The notes: generated by a model from the sequence alone, not told the origin. 64,000 bases of DNA from an uncultured Paracoccus sp. (GCF_947496875.1 NZ_CANMEH010000004.1:186001-250000); one strand, 5' to 3'; positions 43,490-52,826 are shown, counted from the first letter of the stretch. A program made the numbers and translations.

Positions 43490-44035
43490 TCAGAGATCGC
43501 CGGGGCGGTCCACGTCCAGCAGCTCGGCCGGCGGGGCCTGGATGATCCGGCATTCGTCCAGCAGCGCGCCGGCGCCGCGGTCGCCCTGCAGCGTGGAGAG
43601 AAGCGGAAAGGCCGTTGCCGGAAAACAGGCCGGCACGCCGGGGCGGCCGTCGGGGTGGCGGACGGCGGCGGGTCGGTCGTCGCAGGCGTCGATCACGGCG
43701 GCAACGGTCGCGTCCGACAGCGCCGGCATGTCGCCCAGCAGGATCAGCAGCCGCCCCGCCCCCTGTGCCGCGGCCCATCCGGCGGCGGCGCGCAGGCTGC
43801 CCGACTGGTCGTCGCCATCGGGCGCGATGTGGATCAAGTCGCTGAGCAGATCGGCCACCGCGGCATCCCGCAGGACGACGGCGCGCAGGGCCACCGGCGC
43901 GCGCTGCAGGGTGGCCGCGGCATGGCAGACCAGCGGCCGCCCGGCATACTCTGCCAGAAGCTTGTTGCCCGGCCCCCAGCGCCGCGAGTGGCCGGCGGCC
44001 AGCAGCACCCCGGCGACCGGCCCGGCCTGGGTCAC
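43490..44035 (-). CDS. MocA-like molybdenum cofactor cytidylyltransferase
   Basis: 181-residue nucleotidyltransferase. LLAAGHSRRWGPGNKLLAEY near 11-30 is the MobA/MocA signature (LAAGxSxRxG...NKLL), and LILLGDMPALSD the metal-binding strand. MocA makes molybdopterin cytosine dinucleotide, the cofactor form used by PaoC-type aldehyde oxidoreductases. It overlaps the XdhC-like gene by 4 bp and is divergent from the oxidoreductase genes. Confidence 0.88.
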   Translation of the reverse strand: MTQAGPVAGVLLAAGHSRRWGPGNKLLAEYAGRPLVCHAAATLQRAPVALRAVVLRDAAVADLLSDLIHIAPDGDDQSGSLRAAAGWAAAQGAGRLLILLGDMPALSDATVAAVIDACDDRPAAVRHPDGRPGVPACFPATAFPLLSTLQGDRGAGALLDECRIIQAPPAELLDVDRPGDL

Positions 44036-44934
44036 GCCGTCGCCTCGGCCAGGATCTCGGCCAGCACCGACACGGCCAGCACCCGGGGGTCGCGGGCCGA
44101 CGGGATCAGGCCGATCGGGCCGCGCAGTCGGGCGATCGCCGCGGCCGGCACGCCCATGTCACGCAGCGCGGCGGTGCGGGCGCGATGGCTGCGCAGACTG
44201 CCTTGCGCGCCCACATAGAAGGCCGGGGTCAGCAGCGCCTGCGCCAGCACCGGCGGCTCGCGGTCGTGATCGTGGTAGAACAGGGTGATGGCGGTCCAGG
44301 GATCGGCGCTGACCGGCCCCGGGGCGCGCAGCGGCACGCCCCTAGCCTGCGCCGCGGCGGCGGTCGCGTCGTCATGGGTGGACAGTTCGACCGGAAAGCC
44401 GGTGGCCCGCGCCAGCGCCGCGAAGGTCACCGCCTCGACCCCCGCGCCCCAGGTCAGGAAGCGGGTCGGCGGCAGCACCCGCAGCGCGAAGCCGGGGCCG
44501 TCCAGCGCCACCGTGCCCCGGTCGAGGTCCAGCCCCAGGATCACAGGTTGCCGGGCGTCGCGGGCCGCCAGCGCGGCGCGGAGCGGGGCCGGGTCGGGCA
44601 GCGGCACCAGCGCGACGTCCAGCCCGCCGCCGCAGGGCAGCACCAGGTCGCGGAACGGAGAGCCGATTCCGTAGCGCAGCCGGATGACCCGGCCGCTGGC
44701 GGCGGACTCGCGGGCGTGGAAGGCGAGGTCGGCCTCGATGCAGCCGGAGCTGAGCTGGCCGACTGCGCCGCCGGCCGCCGGAAAGCCCATGATCGCGCCG
44801 GGGCTGCGGTAATGCGGCCCCTCGACCCCGGTCACCACCGCCAGCACCCCGCCATCGTCCAGGGCCGCGAGCGGGTCGCCGACGGGATCGTCGACCGCCG
44901 CGGACGGCGGCGGCGGAAGGGGCGGTTTGTGCAT
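44032..44934 (-). CDS. XdhC/CoxI-family molybdoenzyme maturation factor (PaoD-like)
   Basis: About 300 residues from ATG 44934; a GTG at 44973 would give 313. The XdhC N-terminal domain has GQLSSGCIEADLAFHA (conserved Cys), and the Rossmann C-terminal domain has FLTWGAGVEAVTFAALAR and FYVGAQGSLRSHRARTAALR. Such proteins bind the cytosine-dinucleotide molybdenum cofactor, protect it and insert it into the partner enzyme. E. coli PaoD next to PaoABC is the closest functional parallel. It is divergent from the three subunit genes and shares their promoter region. Confidence 0.9.
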   Translation of the reverse strand: MHKPPLPPPPSAAVDDPVGDPLAALDDGGVLAVVTGVEGPHYRSPGAIMGFPAAGGAVGQLSSGCIEADLAFHARESAASGRVIRLRYGIGSPFRDLVLPCGGGLDVALVPLPDPAPLRAALAARDARQPVILGLDLDRGTVALDGPGFALRVLPPTRFLTWGAGVEAVTFAALARATGFPVELSTHDDATAAAAQARGVPLRAPGPVSADPWTAITLFYHDHDREPPVLAQALLTPAFYVGAQGSLRSHRARTAALRDMGVPAAAIARLRGPIGLIPSARDPRVLAVSVLAEILAEATA

Positions 44935-44941
44935 CACCCAC

Positions 44942-44971
44942 GGGAACACAACAGCGCGCCGGGTTGTTCCC
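44942..44971. promoter_or_regulatory. Inverted repeat that reads as an EcfG-type promoter in both directions
   Basis: GGGAACA (44942-44948) and TGTTCCC (44965-44971) are a perfect inverted repeat with 16 nt between. On the plus strand it reads GGAAC-N17-TGTT toward the oxidoreductase genes, with predicted start near 44975. On the minus strand it reads GGAAC-N17-TGTT toward xdhC. The same GGAAC-N17-TGTT spacing occurs at the nepR promoter. It could equally be a dyad operator. Confidence 0.45.
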
Positions 44972-44999
44972 ACCCCGGCGCATCGCGGAGGAGAACCCC

Positions 45000-45506
45000 A
45001 TGGAGATCAGCCTGACCGTCAACGGCGCGCAGCACCGGCTGCGGCTGGACGACCCGCGCGTGACCCTGCTGGACGCGCTGCGCCAGCACCTGGGCCTGAC
45101 CGGCACCAAGAAGGGCTGCGACCACGGCCAGTGCGGGGCCTGCACGGTGATGCTGGACGGGCGGCGGATGAATGCCTGCCTGTCGCTGGCGGTGATGCAT
45201 GACGGCGACGCGATCACCACGATCGAGGGGATCGGGACGGCCGAGGCACTGGCCCCGATGCAGGCCGCGTTCATCCGGCATGACGGGTTCCAGTGTGGCT
45301 ATTGCACGCCGGGGCAGATCGTGTCGGCCACCGCGATGCTGGACGAGCTGCGCCAGGGCTGGCCCAGCCAGATGTCGGCGGACCTGACCGCGCCGCAATT
45401 CACCGACGACGAGATCCGCGAACGGATGTCCGGCAATCTGTGCCGCTGTTCGTGCTATCCCAACATCGTGGACGCGATCCGCGACGCCGCGGAGGCGCCG
45501 GCATGA
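45000..45506 (+). CDS. PaoA-like 2Fe-2S subunit of molybdenum aldehyde oxidoreductase
   Basis: 168 residues from ATG 45000 (GGAGGAGAA upstream). Plant-type 2Fe-2S cysteines Cys40, 45, 48 and 60 ([14 protein letters not shown]) and second cluster Cys99, 102, 148 and 150. The insertion between the second pair ([19 protein letters not shown]) matches PaoA/YagT. The last motif reads CRCSCYPN, adding a Cys where CRCGAYPN is usual. Unlike E. coli PaoA there is no Tat signal: the protein starts directly at MEISLTVNG. Overlaps paoB by 4 bp. Confidence 0.92.
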   Translation: MEISLTVNGAQHRLRLDDPRVTLLDALRQHLGLTGTKKGCDHGQCGACTVMLDGRRMNACLSLAVMHDGDAITTIEGIGTAEALAPMQAAFIRHDGFQCGYCTPGQIVSATAMLDELRQGWPSQMSADLTAPQFTDDEIRERMSGNLCRCSCYPNIVDAIRDAAEAPA

Positions 45507-46471
45507 GGCCGTTTACCTATACCCGCGCCGCCACCCCGGCCGAGGCAATCGGCAGCGCCGCCCGGATCATCGCCGGGGGCACCAACCTGCTGGACCTGAT
45601 GAAGCACCAGGTCGAGACGCCGGACCGGCTGTGCGACGTGAACCATGTCGGGCTGGACCGGGTCGAGCGGGACGGCGACGGGCTGCGGATCGGGGCGCTG
45701 GTGCGCAATTCCGATCTGGCCGCGGATGACGCCGTGCGGACCGACTGGCCGCTGCTGTCGCGGGCGATCCTGGCCGGGGCCAGCGGCCAGATCCGCAACC
45801 GGGCCACCACCGGCGGCAACCTGATGCAGCGGACCCGCTGCTATTACTTCTACGACATAGATGCGCCCTGCAACAAGCGCGAGCCGGGCAGCGGCTGCGC
45901 GGCGATCGGCGGCCGGACCCGCCTGCACGCGATCCTAGGCGCGTCCGACCAGTGCATCGCCACCTATCCGGGCGACATGGCGGTGGCCCTGTCGGCGCTG
46001 GACGCCACGGTCGAGGTCGAGGGCCCGGAGGGCCGGCGCGAGATCGCCGCGACGGCGTTTCACCGCCTGCCCGGCACGACGCCGGAGCGCGATACCGAGC
46101 TGCGGCCCGGCGAAATGATCCTGTCGGTCCGCCTGCCGGCGCCGCTGGGCGGGCGGCAGATCTATCGCAAGGTGCGCGACCGCCGGTCCTATGCCTTTGC
46201 GCTGGTGTCGGTCGCCGCCGCGGTGGGAATGAAGGACGGACGGATGGAGACGGTCCGCCTCGCCTTCGGCTCGGTCGCGGCCAAGCCCTGGCGGGCCATC
46301 GAGGCCGAGGCGATGCTGGCCGGGCAGGCACCGTCCGCCGACCTGTTCGACCGCGCCGCCGACGTCGTGCTGGCCGGCGCGCAAGGCTATGGCGACAATG
46401 ATTTCAAGATCCCGCTGCTGCGCCGCACGATGCGCGCGGTGCTGGCCGAGGCCACGCAGGAGACGATGTGA
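45503..46471 (+). CDS. PaoB-like FAD and 4Fe-4S subunit of molybdenum aldehyde oxidoreductase
   Basis: 322 residues from ATG 45503. FAD-binding [12 protein letters not shown] near 23-34 and the TTGGN motif at 102-106. Four cysteines (Cys113, 123, 132 and 151; [20 protein letters not shown] and [10 protein letters not shown]) match the extra 4Fe-4S cluster site that marks PaoB/YagS and 4-hydroxybenzoyl-CoA reductase-type FAD subunits. Coupled to both neighbours. Confidence 0.92.
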   Translation: MRPFTYTRAATPAEAIGSAARIIAGGTNLLDLMKHQVETPDRLCDVNHVGLDRVERDGDGLRIGALVRNSDLAADDAVRTDWPLLSRAILAGASGQIRNRATTGGNLMQRTRCYYFYDIDAPCNKREPGSGCAAIGGRTRLHAILGASDQCIATYPGDMAVALSALDATVEVEGPEGRREIAATAFHRLPGTTPERDTELRPGEMILSVRLPAPLGGRQIYRKVRDRRSYAFALVSVAAAVGMKDGRMETVRLAFGSVAAKPWRAIEAEAMLAGQAPSADLFDRAADVVLAGAQGYGDNDFKIPLLRRTMRAVLAEATQETM

Positions 46472-48684
46472 TGCCCGACCCGATCGAACTGACGCTGCGC
46501 CACCAGATGAACAGCCGGGACGAGCGCAACCTGCTGGACCACACGGTGCAGGGGATCGTCGGCAGCCCGCTAGATCGCCCCGAAGGGCCGCTGAAGGTCC
46601 GCGGCACGGCGACCTATGCCGACGAGGATCATCCGCCCGGCACCGTCTATGGCTGGCTGGTCCGGTCGACGGTCGGCAAGGGCTGGGTGGTCGGGCTGAA
46701 CACGTCCGAGCTGCGGGCGATGCCGGGGGTGCTGGCGGTGATCCGCGACGACCGGCTGATCCGCAACCCGGCCCAGGGACAGGCCGGCAAGGCGCCCTAC
46801 CAGGGTCCGGCCGAGGTGTTCTACAAGGGCCAGCCGATCGCGGTGGTGGTCGCCGAGACGATGGAGCAGGCCCGCGATGCCGCGCTGGCGGCCCGGGCGC
46901 AGTATGACGACCGCACCGACAAGGGCGTGTTCACCCCCGAGCGCGCCAGCTACGAGACGCCGCCCAAGAAACAGGCGACGCAGGGCGATCTGGACAAGGA
47001 GATGGACGCGGCGGCGTTCCGGGTCGATCTGGAGTATACCACCCCGACGATGAGCCATTCGGCGATGGAGCCCCATGCCGCCGTCGCCTGGTGGGAGGAC
47101 GGGCAGCTGAAGGTGCGCGGCAGCTACCAGATGCTGAAGCACAATGTCGAAGAACTCGCCGACGCGCTGGGGATCAGCCCCAAAAAGGTGCGGATCCTGT
47201 CACCCTATGTGGGCGGCGGATTCGGCAGCAAGCTGGGGATCAGCCACGAGGCGGTTGGTGCGGCGATCGCCGCGCAGAAGGTCGGGCGTCCGGTGGCGAT
47301 CGCCCTGCATCGCCGCCAGGTCTACGAGACGACGATGCGGCGCAGCGAAAGCCGGCAGCGGGTGCGGCTGGCCTGCGACCGGGACGGCCAGTTGACCGCG
47401 GTCGGGCACGAGGCCTGGGTGTCGAACCTGCCCGGCGAGCGGTTCAGCGAGCCGGTGACCCAGGCGACGCCGTTCACCTATCGCGGCGAGAACCGGCTGA
47501 TCGGCCATCATGTCGGCCGGCTGAACATCACCGCGGCCGGATCGATGCGGGCGCCGGGGGAGGCGATCGGGGTTCCGGTGACCGAGGCGGCGCTGGACGA
47601 GCTGGCCGAGGCGGCGGGCCTGTGCCCGGTGGAGCTGCGGCTGCGCAACATCCCCGACAAGGATCCGACCACCGGCAAGCCCTATAGCGGCAACCGGCTG
47701 GCGGACTGCCTGCGGCGCGGGGCCGAAAGCTTTGGCTGGGCCGATCGGCCGCAGCCCGGCACCCGCCGCGATGGCGAATGGCTGATCGGCATGGGGATGA
47801 CCTCGGCCATAAGGGTGAACATGCTGGAAAACAGCGCGGCCCGGGTGACGCTGGCGGCGGATGGAACCGCGCTGGTCGAGACCGACATGACCGATATCGG
47901 GACCGGCAGCTATGCGATCCTGACCCAGATCGCGGCGGAGGTGCTGGGCCTGCCCATGGACCGGGTGACGACGATGCTGGGCGACAGCGACCTGCCCGCG
48001 TCGTCAGGATCGGGGGGGTCGTTCGGGGCCGCCTCGGCGGGCAGTTCGGTGATGCTGGCCGCGCAGGCGGTGCGCGACCGGCTGGCCGAGCGGATGGGCT
48101 GCGATCCGGGCGAGCTGACGCTGAAGGACGGCACCGCCATCGCCGGCAATCGCCAGCGGCAGATCGTGGACCTGCTGGCCGGCGACAGCCTGCAGGGCAC
48201 CGGCGAGATCGAGCCGGGGACCACGTCGCAGGATCACCGCCAGGCCTGCTGGGGCGCCCAATTCGCCGAGGTCGCGGTCAGCAGCGTCACCGGCGAGGTG
48301 CAGGTCCGGCGACTGAGCGCGGTGTTCGCCACCGGCCGCATCCTGAACCCCAAGACGGCGCGGTCGCAGTGCATCGGCGGGATGATCTTCGGCATCGGCC
48401 AGGCGCTGCATGAGGAGGTGATGACCGATCCGCGCGACGGCGGTTTCGTCAACCGCGATCTGGCGGAGTACCACATCCCGGCGAATCTGGACGTGCCGCA
48501 TATCGATGTCGAGTTCCTGGACGACCGCGATCCCTACGCGAACCCGATGCAGGCGAAGGGGATTGGCGAACTGGCCTGCTGCGGCACGGCCGGCGCGATC
48601 GTGAACGCCATCGCCAACGCCACCGGCAAGCGGTTCCACCATTTCCCCGTCACGCTGGACAAGGTGCTGGCGAAGCTGGACTGA
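46471..48684 (+). CDS. PaoC-like molybdenum catalytic subunit of aldehyde oxidoreductase
   Basis: 737 residues from ATG 46471 (a GTG three bases earlier is possible). Xanthine-oxidase-family fold: YVGGGFGSKLG, HSAMEPHAAVAWWEDG, SMRAPGEAIG and the catalytic base Glu near residue 700 in AKGIGELACCGTAGAI. The length and KGIGELACCG context fit PaoC (YagR). The enzyme oxidises aldehydes to carboxylates at a Mo-MCD centre. The fellow genes for XdhC-like and MocA-like factors support an MCD cofactor. Substrate unknown; a sugar-derived aldehyde is a contextual guess. Confidence 0.92.
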   Translation: MPDPIELTLRHQMNSRDERNLLDHTVQGIVGSPLDRPEGPLKVRGTATYADEDHPPGTVYGWLVRSTVGKGWVVGLNTSELRAMPGVLAVIRDDRLIRNPAQGQAGKAPYQGPAEVFYKGQPIAVVVAETMEQARDAALAARAQYDDRTDKGVFTPERASYETPPKKQATQGDLDKEMDAAAFRVDLEYTTPTMSHSAMEPHAAVAWWEDGQLKVRGSYQMLKHNVEELADALGISPKKVRILSPYVGGGFGSKLGISHEAVGAAIAAQKVGRPVAIALHRRQVYETTMRRSESRQRVRLACDRDGQLTAVGHEAWVSNLPGERFSEPVTQATPFTYRGENRLIGHHVGRLNITAAGSMRAPGEAIGVPVTEAALDELAEAAGLCPVELRLRNIPDKDPTTGKPYSGNRLADCLRRGAESFGWADRPQPGTRRDGEWLIGMGMTSAIRVNMLENSAARVTLAADGTALVETDMTDIGTGSYAILTQIAAEVLGLPMDRVTTMLGDSDLPASSGSGGSFGAASAGSSVMLAAQAVRDRLAERMGCDPGELTLKDGTAIAGNRQRQIVDLLAGDSLQGTGEIEPGTTSQDHRQACWGAQFAEVAVSSVTGEVQVRRLSAVFATGRILNPKTARSQCIGGMIFGIGQALHEEVMTDPRDGGFVNRDLAEYHIPANLDVPHIDVEFLDDRDPYANPMQAKGIGELACCGTAGAIVNAIANATGKRFHHFPVTLDKVLAKLD

Positions 48685-48695
48685 GCGGAGGCCCG

Positions 48696-48718
48696 CCGCG
48701 CCCGGGGGTCGGGCGCGG
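48696..48718 (+). terminator. Hairpin after the paoC-like gene
   Basis: CCGCGCCC (48696-48703) and GGGCGCGG (48711-48718) form a perfect 8-bp stem with a 7-nt loop, 11 nt after the paoC stop and before the convergent DUF2243 gene. Confidence 0.55.
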
Positions 48719-48758
48719 TGCTGTCCTGTCGACACCGGTTGCTCGGCCCGGACCCCTG

Positions 48759-49283
48759 TCAGGGGGCGGCGCCGTCGGATTCCCTGCGCCCGTCCGCGTA
48801 GAGCTTGCGCCCGAACCACAGCATCAGGGCCCCCCAAGCCAGGAAGCCCAGATCCCACCAGATCCAGTAGGCCGGGTCCACCAGTTCGTTCACGTGGTGG
48901 ATGCCCAGCAGCTGGTGGTCCACCAGCCCCTCGACCAGGTTGAAGATCCCGAACCCCATCAGGATCGAGCCGAACAGCAGCTTGGCGGACCAGCGCAGAT
49001 GGGCGCGCCGGGAGGTCTGCCACAGCAGGAACAGCCCCGCCGCGGTGAAGACATAGGTCGTCGCGTGAAACAGCCCGTCGGCAAGGACGTTGATTTCGAG
49101 GTTGCGCAGCGTGTTGGGGGGGAACCCGCCATCGGACAGCATGTGGTGCCACTGCAGGATCTGGTGCAGCACGACGCCGTCGAAGAACCCGCCCAGACCG
49201 AGCCCCAGCAGGATGCCGGCGCCGCGCGGAAACGGGACATCGGGCAGGACGGCCCGGTCCATCTCGTCTGTGTGATGCGCCAT
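48759..49283 (-). CDS. DUF2243 membrane protein
   Basis: 174 residues with four membrane segments and several conserved His residues: GGFFDGVVLHQILQWHHMLS near 31-50 is the DUF2243 signature, with HATTYVFTAAGLFLLW and LVEGLVDHQLLGIHHVNE later. Function unknown; the His pattern suggests metal or heme binding, but nothing here proves it. Stands alone between the oxidoreductase and liv operons. Confidence 0.85.
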   Translation of the reverse strand: MAHHTDEMDRAVLPDVPFPRGAGILLGLGLGGFFDGVVLHQILQWHHMLSDGGFPPNTLRNLEINVLADGLFHATTYVFTAAGLFLLWQTSRRAHLRWSAKLLFGSILMGFGIFNLVEGLVDHQLLGIHHVNELVDPAYWIWWDLGFLAWGALMLWFGRKLYADGRRESDGAAP

Positions 49284-49399
49284 GCGCTCCTCCTGCCTTC
49301 CGGTCGCTGCCGGTCAGTATCGCGCCGGGCCGCGCCGCGGGCAAGGTTCCGGGCAGGACGGGGCGCCTTCGGCGGTCGGGCGCGGGTCAGGCAAGGCGA

Positions 49400-49428
49400 A
49401 GGGCCGCGCCCTTTCGAGGCGCGGCCCT
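49400..49428 (-). terminator. Strong terminator hairpin of the liv operon
   Basis: AGGGCCGCGCC (49400-49410) and GGCGCGGCCCT (49418-49428) form a perfect 11-bp stem with a 7-nt loop, 33 nt after the livM stop. The trailing sequence on the minus strand is not a clean T-run. Confidence 0.7.
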
Positions 49429-49460
49429 GATGCGGGTCATGATCGGGGGATGGATGGCCC

Positions 49461-50459
49461 TCAGCGCAGGCCCAGCATCCGCCCCAGCCGACTTTCCATC
49501 AGTTCGCCGATGATCCCGCGGCGGAACAGCATGACGCAGACCATGAACACCAGGCCGGTGATGATCGTGACCGGGAAATCCGAGGTCGCGAGGCGGTTCT
49601 GCAGGGCGATGATGACGCCGGCGCCGACCACCGGCCCGGCCATGGTGCCGATCCCGCCCAGCAGGGTCATCAGGATGACCTCGCCCGACATCTGCCAGGT
49701 CACGTCGGTCAGCGTGGCGAACTCCATCACCAGCGCCTTCAGCCCGCCGGCAAGGCCGGCGAAGGCGGCCGACATGACAAACGCGGCCAGCTTGTACTGC
49801 GCGACCGAATAGCCCAGCGACACGGCGCGCTGTTCGTTTTCGCGGATCGCCTTGAGGATCATGCCGAAGGGCGAGTTCACGATCCGCCAGATCGCCGCCA
49901 GGCCGAAGACGAACATCGCCGCGACGAAGAAGTACATGTTCAGCGGCTGGTCCAGGTCGATCAGCCCGAACAGGACGCCCCGCGGCACCGACTGGATCCC
50001 GTCCTCGCCGTGGGTGAAGGGCATCTGCAGGCAGGCGAAGAAGAACATCTGCGACAATGCCAGGGTGATCATGGCGAAGTAGATGCCCTGCCGCCGGATG
50101 GCGATCGCGCCCATCACCAGCCCCAGCCCGATCGCGCCGAGCACGCCCAGGATCAGCGCGAACTCCGGCGGCCATCCCCATTCCTTGGCGGCATGGGCGG
50201 TGAAGTAGGCCGATCCGCCGAAGAACGTCGCGTGGCCGAAGGACAGCAGCCCGGTATAGCCCAGCAGCAGGTTGAACGCCGCCGCGAACAGGCCGAAGCA
50301 CAGCAGCGTCATGACGAAGACGGGGTACAGGTAGAAGGGGGCGGCGATCAGCAGGACAAGCCCGATCACCACCAGCAGCATGGTCACCCCCCGGCGCGGG
50401 GCAGGGGCGTCCGCGGCGGCGGTCGGGGTCATGTCGGCGGTTCGGCTTTGGTCGGCCAT
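49461..50459 (-). CDS. livM: Branched-chain-type ABC transporter permease LivM
   Basis: 332 residues. After a hydrophilic N-terminus of about 25 residues there are about nine membrane segments; LLGYTGLLSFGHATFFGGSA is the LivM signature, and LGGIGTMAGPVVGAGVIIAL the conserved coupling loop. Last gene of the leftward SBP-SBP-livG-livF-livH-livM operon, 1 bp after livH. Confidence 0.94.
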   Translation of the reverse strand: MADQSRTADMTPTAAADAPAPRRGVTMLLVVIGLVLLIAAPFYLYPVFVMTLLCFGLFAAAFNLLLGYTGLLSFGHATFFGGSAYFTAHAAKEWGWPPEFALILGVLGAIGLGLVMGAIAIRRQGIYFAMITLALSQMFFFACLQMPFTHGEDGIQSVPRGVLFGLIDLDQPLNMYFFVAAMFVFGLAAIWRIVNSPFGMILKAIRENEQRAVSLGYSVAQYKLAAFVMSAAFAGLAGGLKALVMEFATLTDVTWQMSGEVILMTLLGGIGTMAGPVVGAGVIIALQNRLATSDFPVTIITGLVFMVCVMLFRRGIIGELMESRLGRMLGLR

Positions 50460-50460
50460 G

Positions 50461-51348
50461 TCAAGCTTCCTTTCCGAACAGACCCGCCGGACGCAGGATC
50501 AGCACGATTGCCATGATGACGAAGATCACGATGTTCGACGCCTCGGGGTAGAACACCTTGGTCAGGCCCTCGGCGACGCCCAGCATGTAGCCGGTCACGA
50601 TGGCGCCCATGATCGACCCCATGCCGCCGACCACGACCACCGCGAACACGACGATGATGATGTTCGAGCCCATCAGCGGCGACACCTGGTAGATCGGTGC
50701 GGCCAGCACCCCGGCGATGGCGGCCAGCCCCGCCCCCAGCGCGTAGGTCATCGTCAGCAGCAACGGCACGTTGATCCCGAAGCTCTGCACCAGGGTCGGG
50801 TTCTCGGTCGCGGCGCGCAGCTTGGCGCCCAGCTGGGTCTTCTCGATCAGCGCCCACACCGCGAGGCAGATGATCAGCGAGAACACCACCACCCAGCCGC
50901 GATAGATGGGCAGGAACATGAAGCCCAGGTTCACGCCCCCGTTCAGGGCGGCGGGCGGCGAGTAGGGCTGGCCCGAGGCACCGAAATACCAGCGGAAGCC
51001 GCCCTCGACGGCCAGCGCCAGACCGAAGGTGAACAGCAGGCCGTAGAGATGGTCCAGCTGGTAGAGCCGGGACAGCATCGTGCGTTCGATCAGGGCGCTG
51101 AGGCCGCCAACCACGAGTGGCGCCACGACCAGCGCGGCCCAGTAGGGCACGCCGGCCCATTTCAGCGCCAGCAGCGCGACGAACGCGCCCAGCATGTATT
51201 GCGCACCATGCGCGAAGTTGATCACCCGCAGCAGACCGAAGATCACCGCCAGACCCAGCGACAGCAGCGCGTAGAACGATCCGTTGATCAGCCCGACCAG
51301 CAGCTGCCCCAGCAGCGCCTGGATGGGGATACCGAACACCATCGTCAT
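50461..51348 (-). CDS. livH: Branched-chain-type ABC transporter permease LivH
   Basis: 295 residues from ATG 51348. LINGSFYALLSLGLAVIFGL and LLRVINFAHGAQYMLGAF are LivH signatures; VVGGMGSIMGAIVTGYMLGV is the EAA-like loop. The start lies 1 bp from the livF stop. It pairs with LivM to form the membrane channel. Confidence 0.94.
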   Translation of the reverse strand: MTMVFGIPIQALLGQLLVGLINGSFYALLSLGLAVIFGLLRVINFAHGAQYMLGAFVALLALKWAGVPYWAALVVAPLVVGGLSALIERTMLSRLYQLDHLYGLLFTFGLALAVEGGFRWYFGASGQPYSPPAALNGGVNLGFMFLPIYRGWVVVFSLIICLAVWALIEKTQLGAKLRAATENPTLVQSFGINVPLLLTMTYALGAGLAAIAGVLAAPIYQVSPLMGSNIIIVVFAVVVVGGMGSIMGAIVTGYMLGVAEGLTKVFYPEASNIVIFVIMAIVLILRPAGLFGKEA

Positions 51349-51349
51349 G

Positions 51350-52051
51350 TCAGACCCCCAGCGTTTCGTGCAACATGTCCATGCGGGTTTCCAGTTCGCC
51401 CACCGGGAATTCATGGGCCATCTGCCCGTGATCCATGACGTAGAACCGATCCGCCACCTTGGATGCGAAGCGGAAGTTCTGTTCGACCAGGACCACGGTC
51501 ATGCCGCGGCTGCGCAGTTCCTGCAGGACCACCCCGATCGCCTCGATGATCACCGGGGCAAGCCCCTCGGTCGGCTCGTCGAGCAGCAGGGTGTTGGCGC
51601 CGGTCCGCAGGATCCGGGCCATGGCCAGCATCTGCTGTTCCCCGCCCGACAGCTTGGTGCCCGGGCTGCGGCGGCGTTCCTGAAGGTTCGGGAACAGCTT
51701 GTAGATCTCGGCCACCGACATTCCCCCCTCGGCGAAGACCGGGGGCAGCATCAGGTTTTCCTCGACCGAGAGCGTGGCGAAGATGCCGCGTTCCTCGGGG
51801 ACGAAGCCCAGGCCCGCCCGCGCGGTCTGGTGCAGCGGCATGGCCAGCACATCGCGGCCGGCAAAGGTGATGCGGCCCTTGCGCTGCCGGACGATCCCCA
51901 TGATCGCGCGCAGCGTCGTGGTCTTGCCCATCCCGTTGCGGCCCAAAATGCAGACGGTCTCGCCCTTGTCGACATGCATGGTGACGCCGTGCAGTACGTG
52001 GCTTTCGCCGTACCAGGCGTGCAGGTCTTCGACTTCCAGCAGGCGGGTCAT
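51350..52051 (-). CDS. livF: Branched-chain-type ABC transporter ATPase LivF
   Basis: 233 residues from ATG 52051, overlapping the livG stop (ATGA). Walker A GRNGMGKTT at 37-45, signature LSGGEQ at 134-139, Walker B NTLLLDEP. HAWYGESHVLHGV near 11-23 is the typical LivF A-loop region. The reverse frame stays open well beyond the start, but those codons read across livG in another frame. Confidence 0.95.
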   Translation of the reverse strand: MTRLLEVEDLHAWYGESHVLHGVTMHVDKGETVCILGRNGMGKTTTLRAIMGIVRQRKGRITFAGRDVLAMPLHQTARAGLGFVPEERGIFATLSVEENLMLPPVFAEGGMSVAEIYKLFPNLQERRRSPGTKLSGGEQQMLAMARILRTGANTLLLDEPTEGLAPVIIEAIGVVLQELRSRGMTVVLVEQNFRFASKVADRFYVMDHGQMAHEFPVGELETRMDMLHETLGV

Positions 52052-52821
52052 GCGTCGGATCCCATATATGCCGTTCTCACCCGCGGGTCGGACGCGACGG
52101 TTTCGTAATCGCCCTCGGCCAGGATCTCGCCACGCTGCAGCACCGTGACGTGGTGGCAGATGTCGGCAACCACCGAGAGGTTGTGTTCGACCATCAGCAC
52201 GGCGCGGTGCTGGGCGACCTCGCGGATGATGTCGGACACCATGTGCACGTCCTCGTGCCCCATCCCGGCCATCGGCTCGTCGAGCAGCAGGACCTCCGGG
52301 TCCAGCGCCAGCGTGGTCGCGATTTCCAGCACCCGCTTGCGGCCATAGGACAGGTCGGCGGCGCGGGTGTCGCGGTATTCCATCAGGCCGAGATCGTTCA
52401 GCAGCACCTCGGCGCGGCCGTTCAGCACCTCGAGCGACTTCATCGGGCGCCAGAACTGGATGTGCAGCTCGGCCGGACGCTGCAGCGCGACGCGCACGTT
52501 CTCCAGCACCGTGAGGTGCGGGAACACGGCCGAAATCTGGAAGGATCGCACCAGCCCCATGCGGGCGACCACGTCGGGGCTCATCTTGGTGATGTCGGTC
52601 CCCAGCAGGGTGATCCTCCCGCGCGTGGGCGGGAGGAACTTGGTCAGCAGGTTGAACACCGTGGTCTTGCCGGCCCCGTTGGGGCCGATCAGCGCATGGA
52701 TGCGGGCGTGATGGACGTCCAGGTTCACGTTGTTGACCGCCGTGAACCCGGAGAAATCCTTGCCAAGACCACGGGCGGACAACACCACCCGCGGTTCCGT
52801 GGTCTGAACCGGGTCGCTCAT
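52048..52821 (-). CDS. livG: Branched-chain-type ABC transporter ATPase LivG
   Basis: 257 residues from ATG 52821, 5 bp after the first binding-protein stop. Walker A GPNGAGKTT at 46-54, Walker B EVLLLDEPMAGM near 176-187. The signature motif reads LSYGRK at 157-162 rather than LSGGQ, as is common in LivG. RSFQISAVFPHLTVLENV is the Q-loop region. Confidence 0.95.
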   Translation of the reverse strand: MSDPVQTTEPRVVLSARGLGKDFSGFTAVNNVNLDVHHARIHALIGPNGAGKTTVFNLLTKFLPPTRGRITLLGTDITKMSPDVVARMGLVRSFQISAVFPHLTVLENVRVALQRPAELHIQFWRPMKSLEVLNGRAEVLLNDLGLMEYRDTRAADLSYGRKRVLEIATTLALDPEVLLLDEPMAGMGHEDVHMVSDIIREVAQHRAVLMVEHNLSVVADICHHVTVLQRGEILAEGDYETVASDPRVRTAYMGSDA

Positions 52822-52826
52822 CCGAT

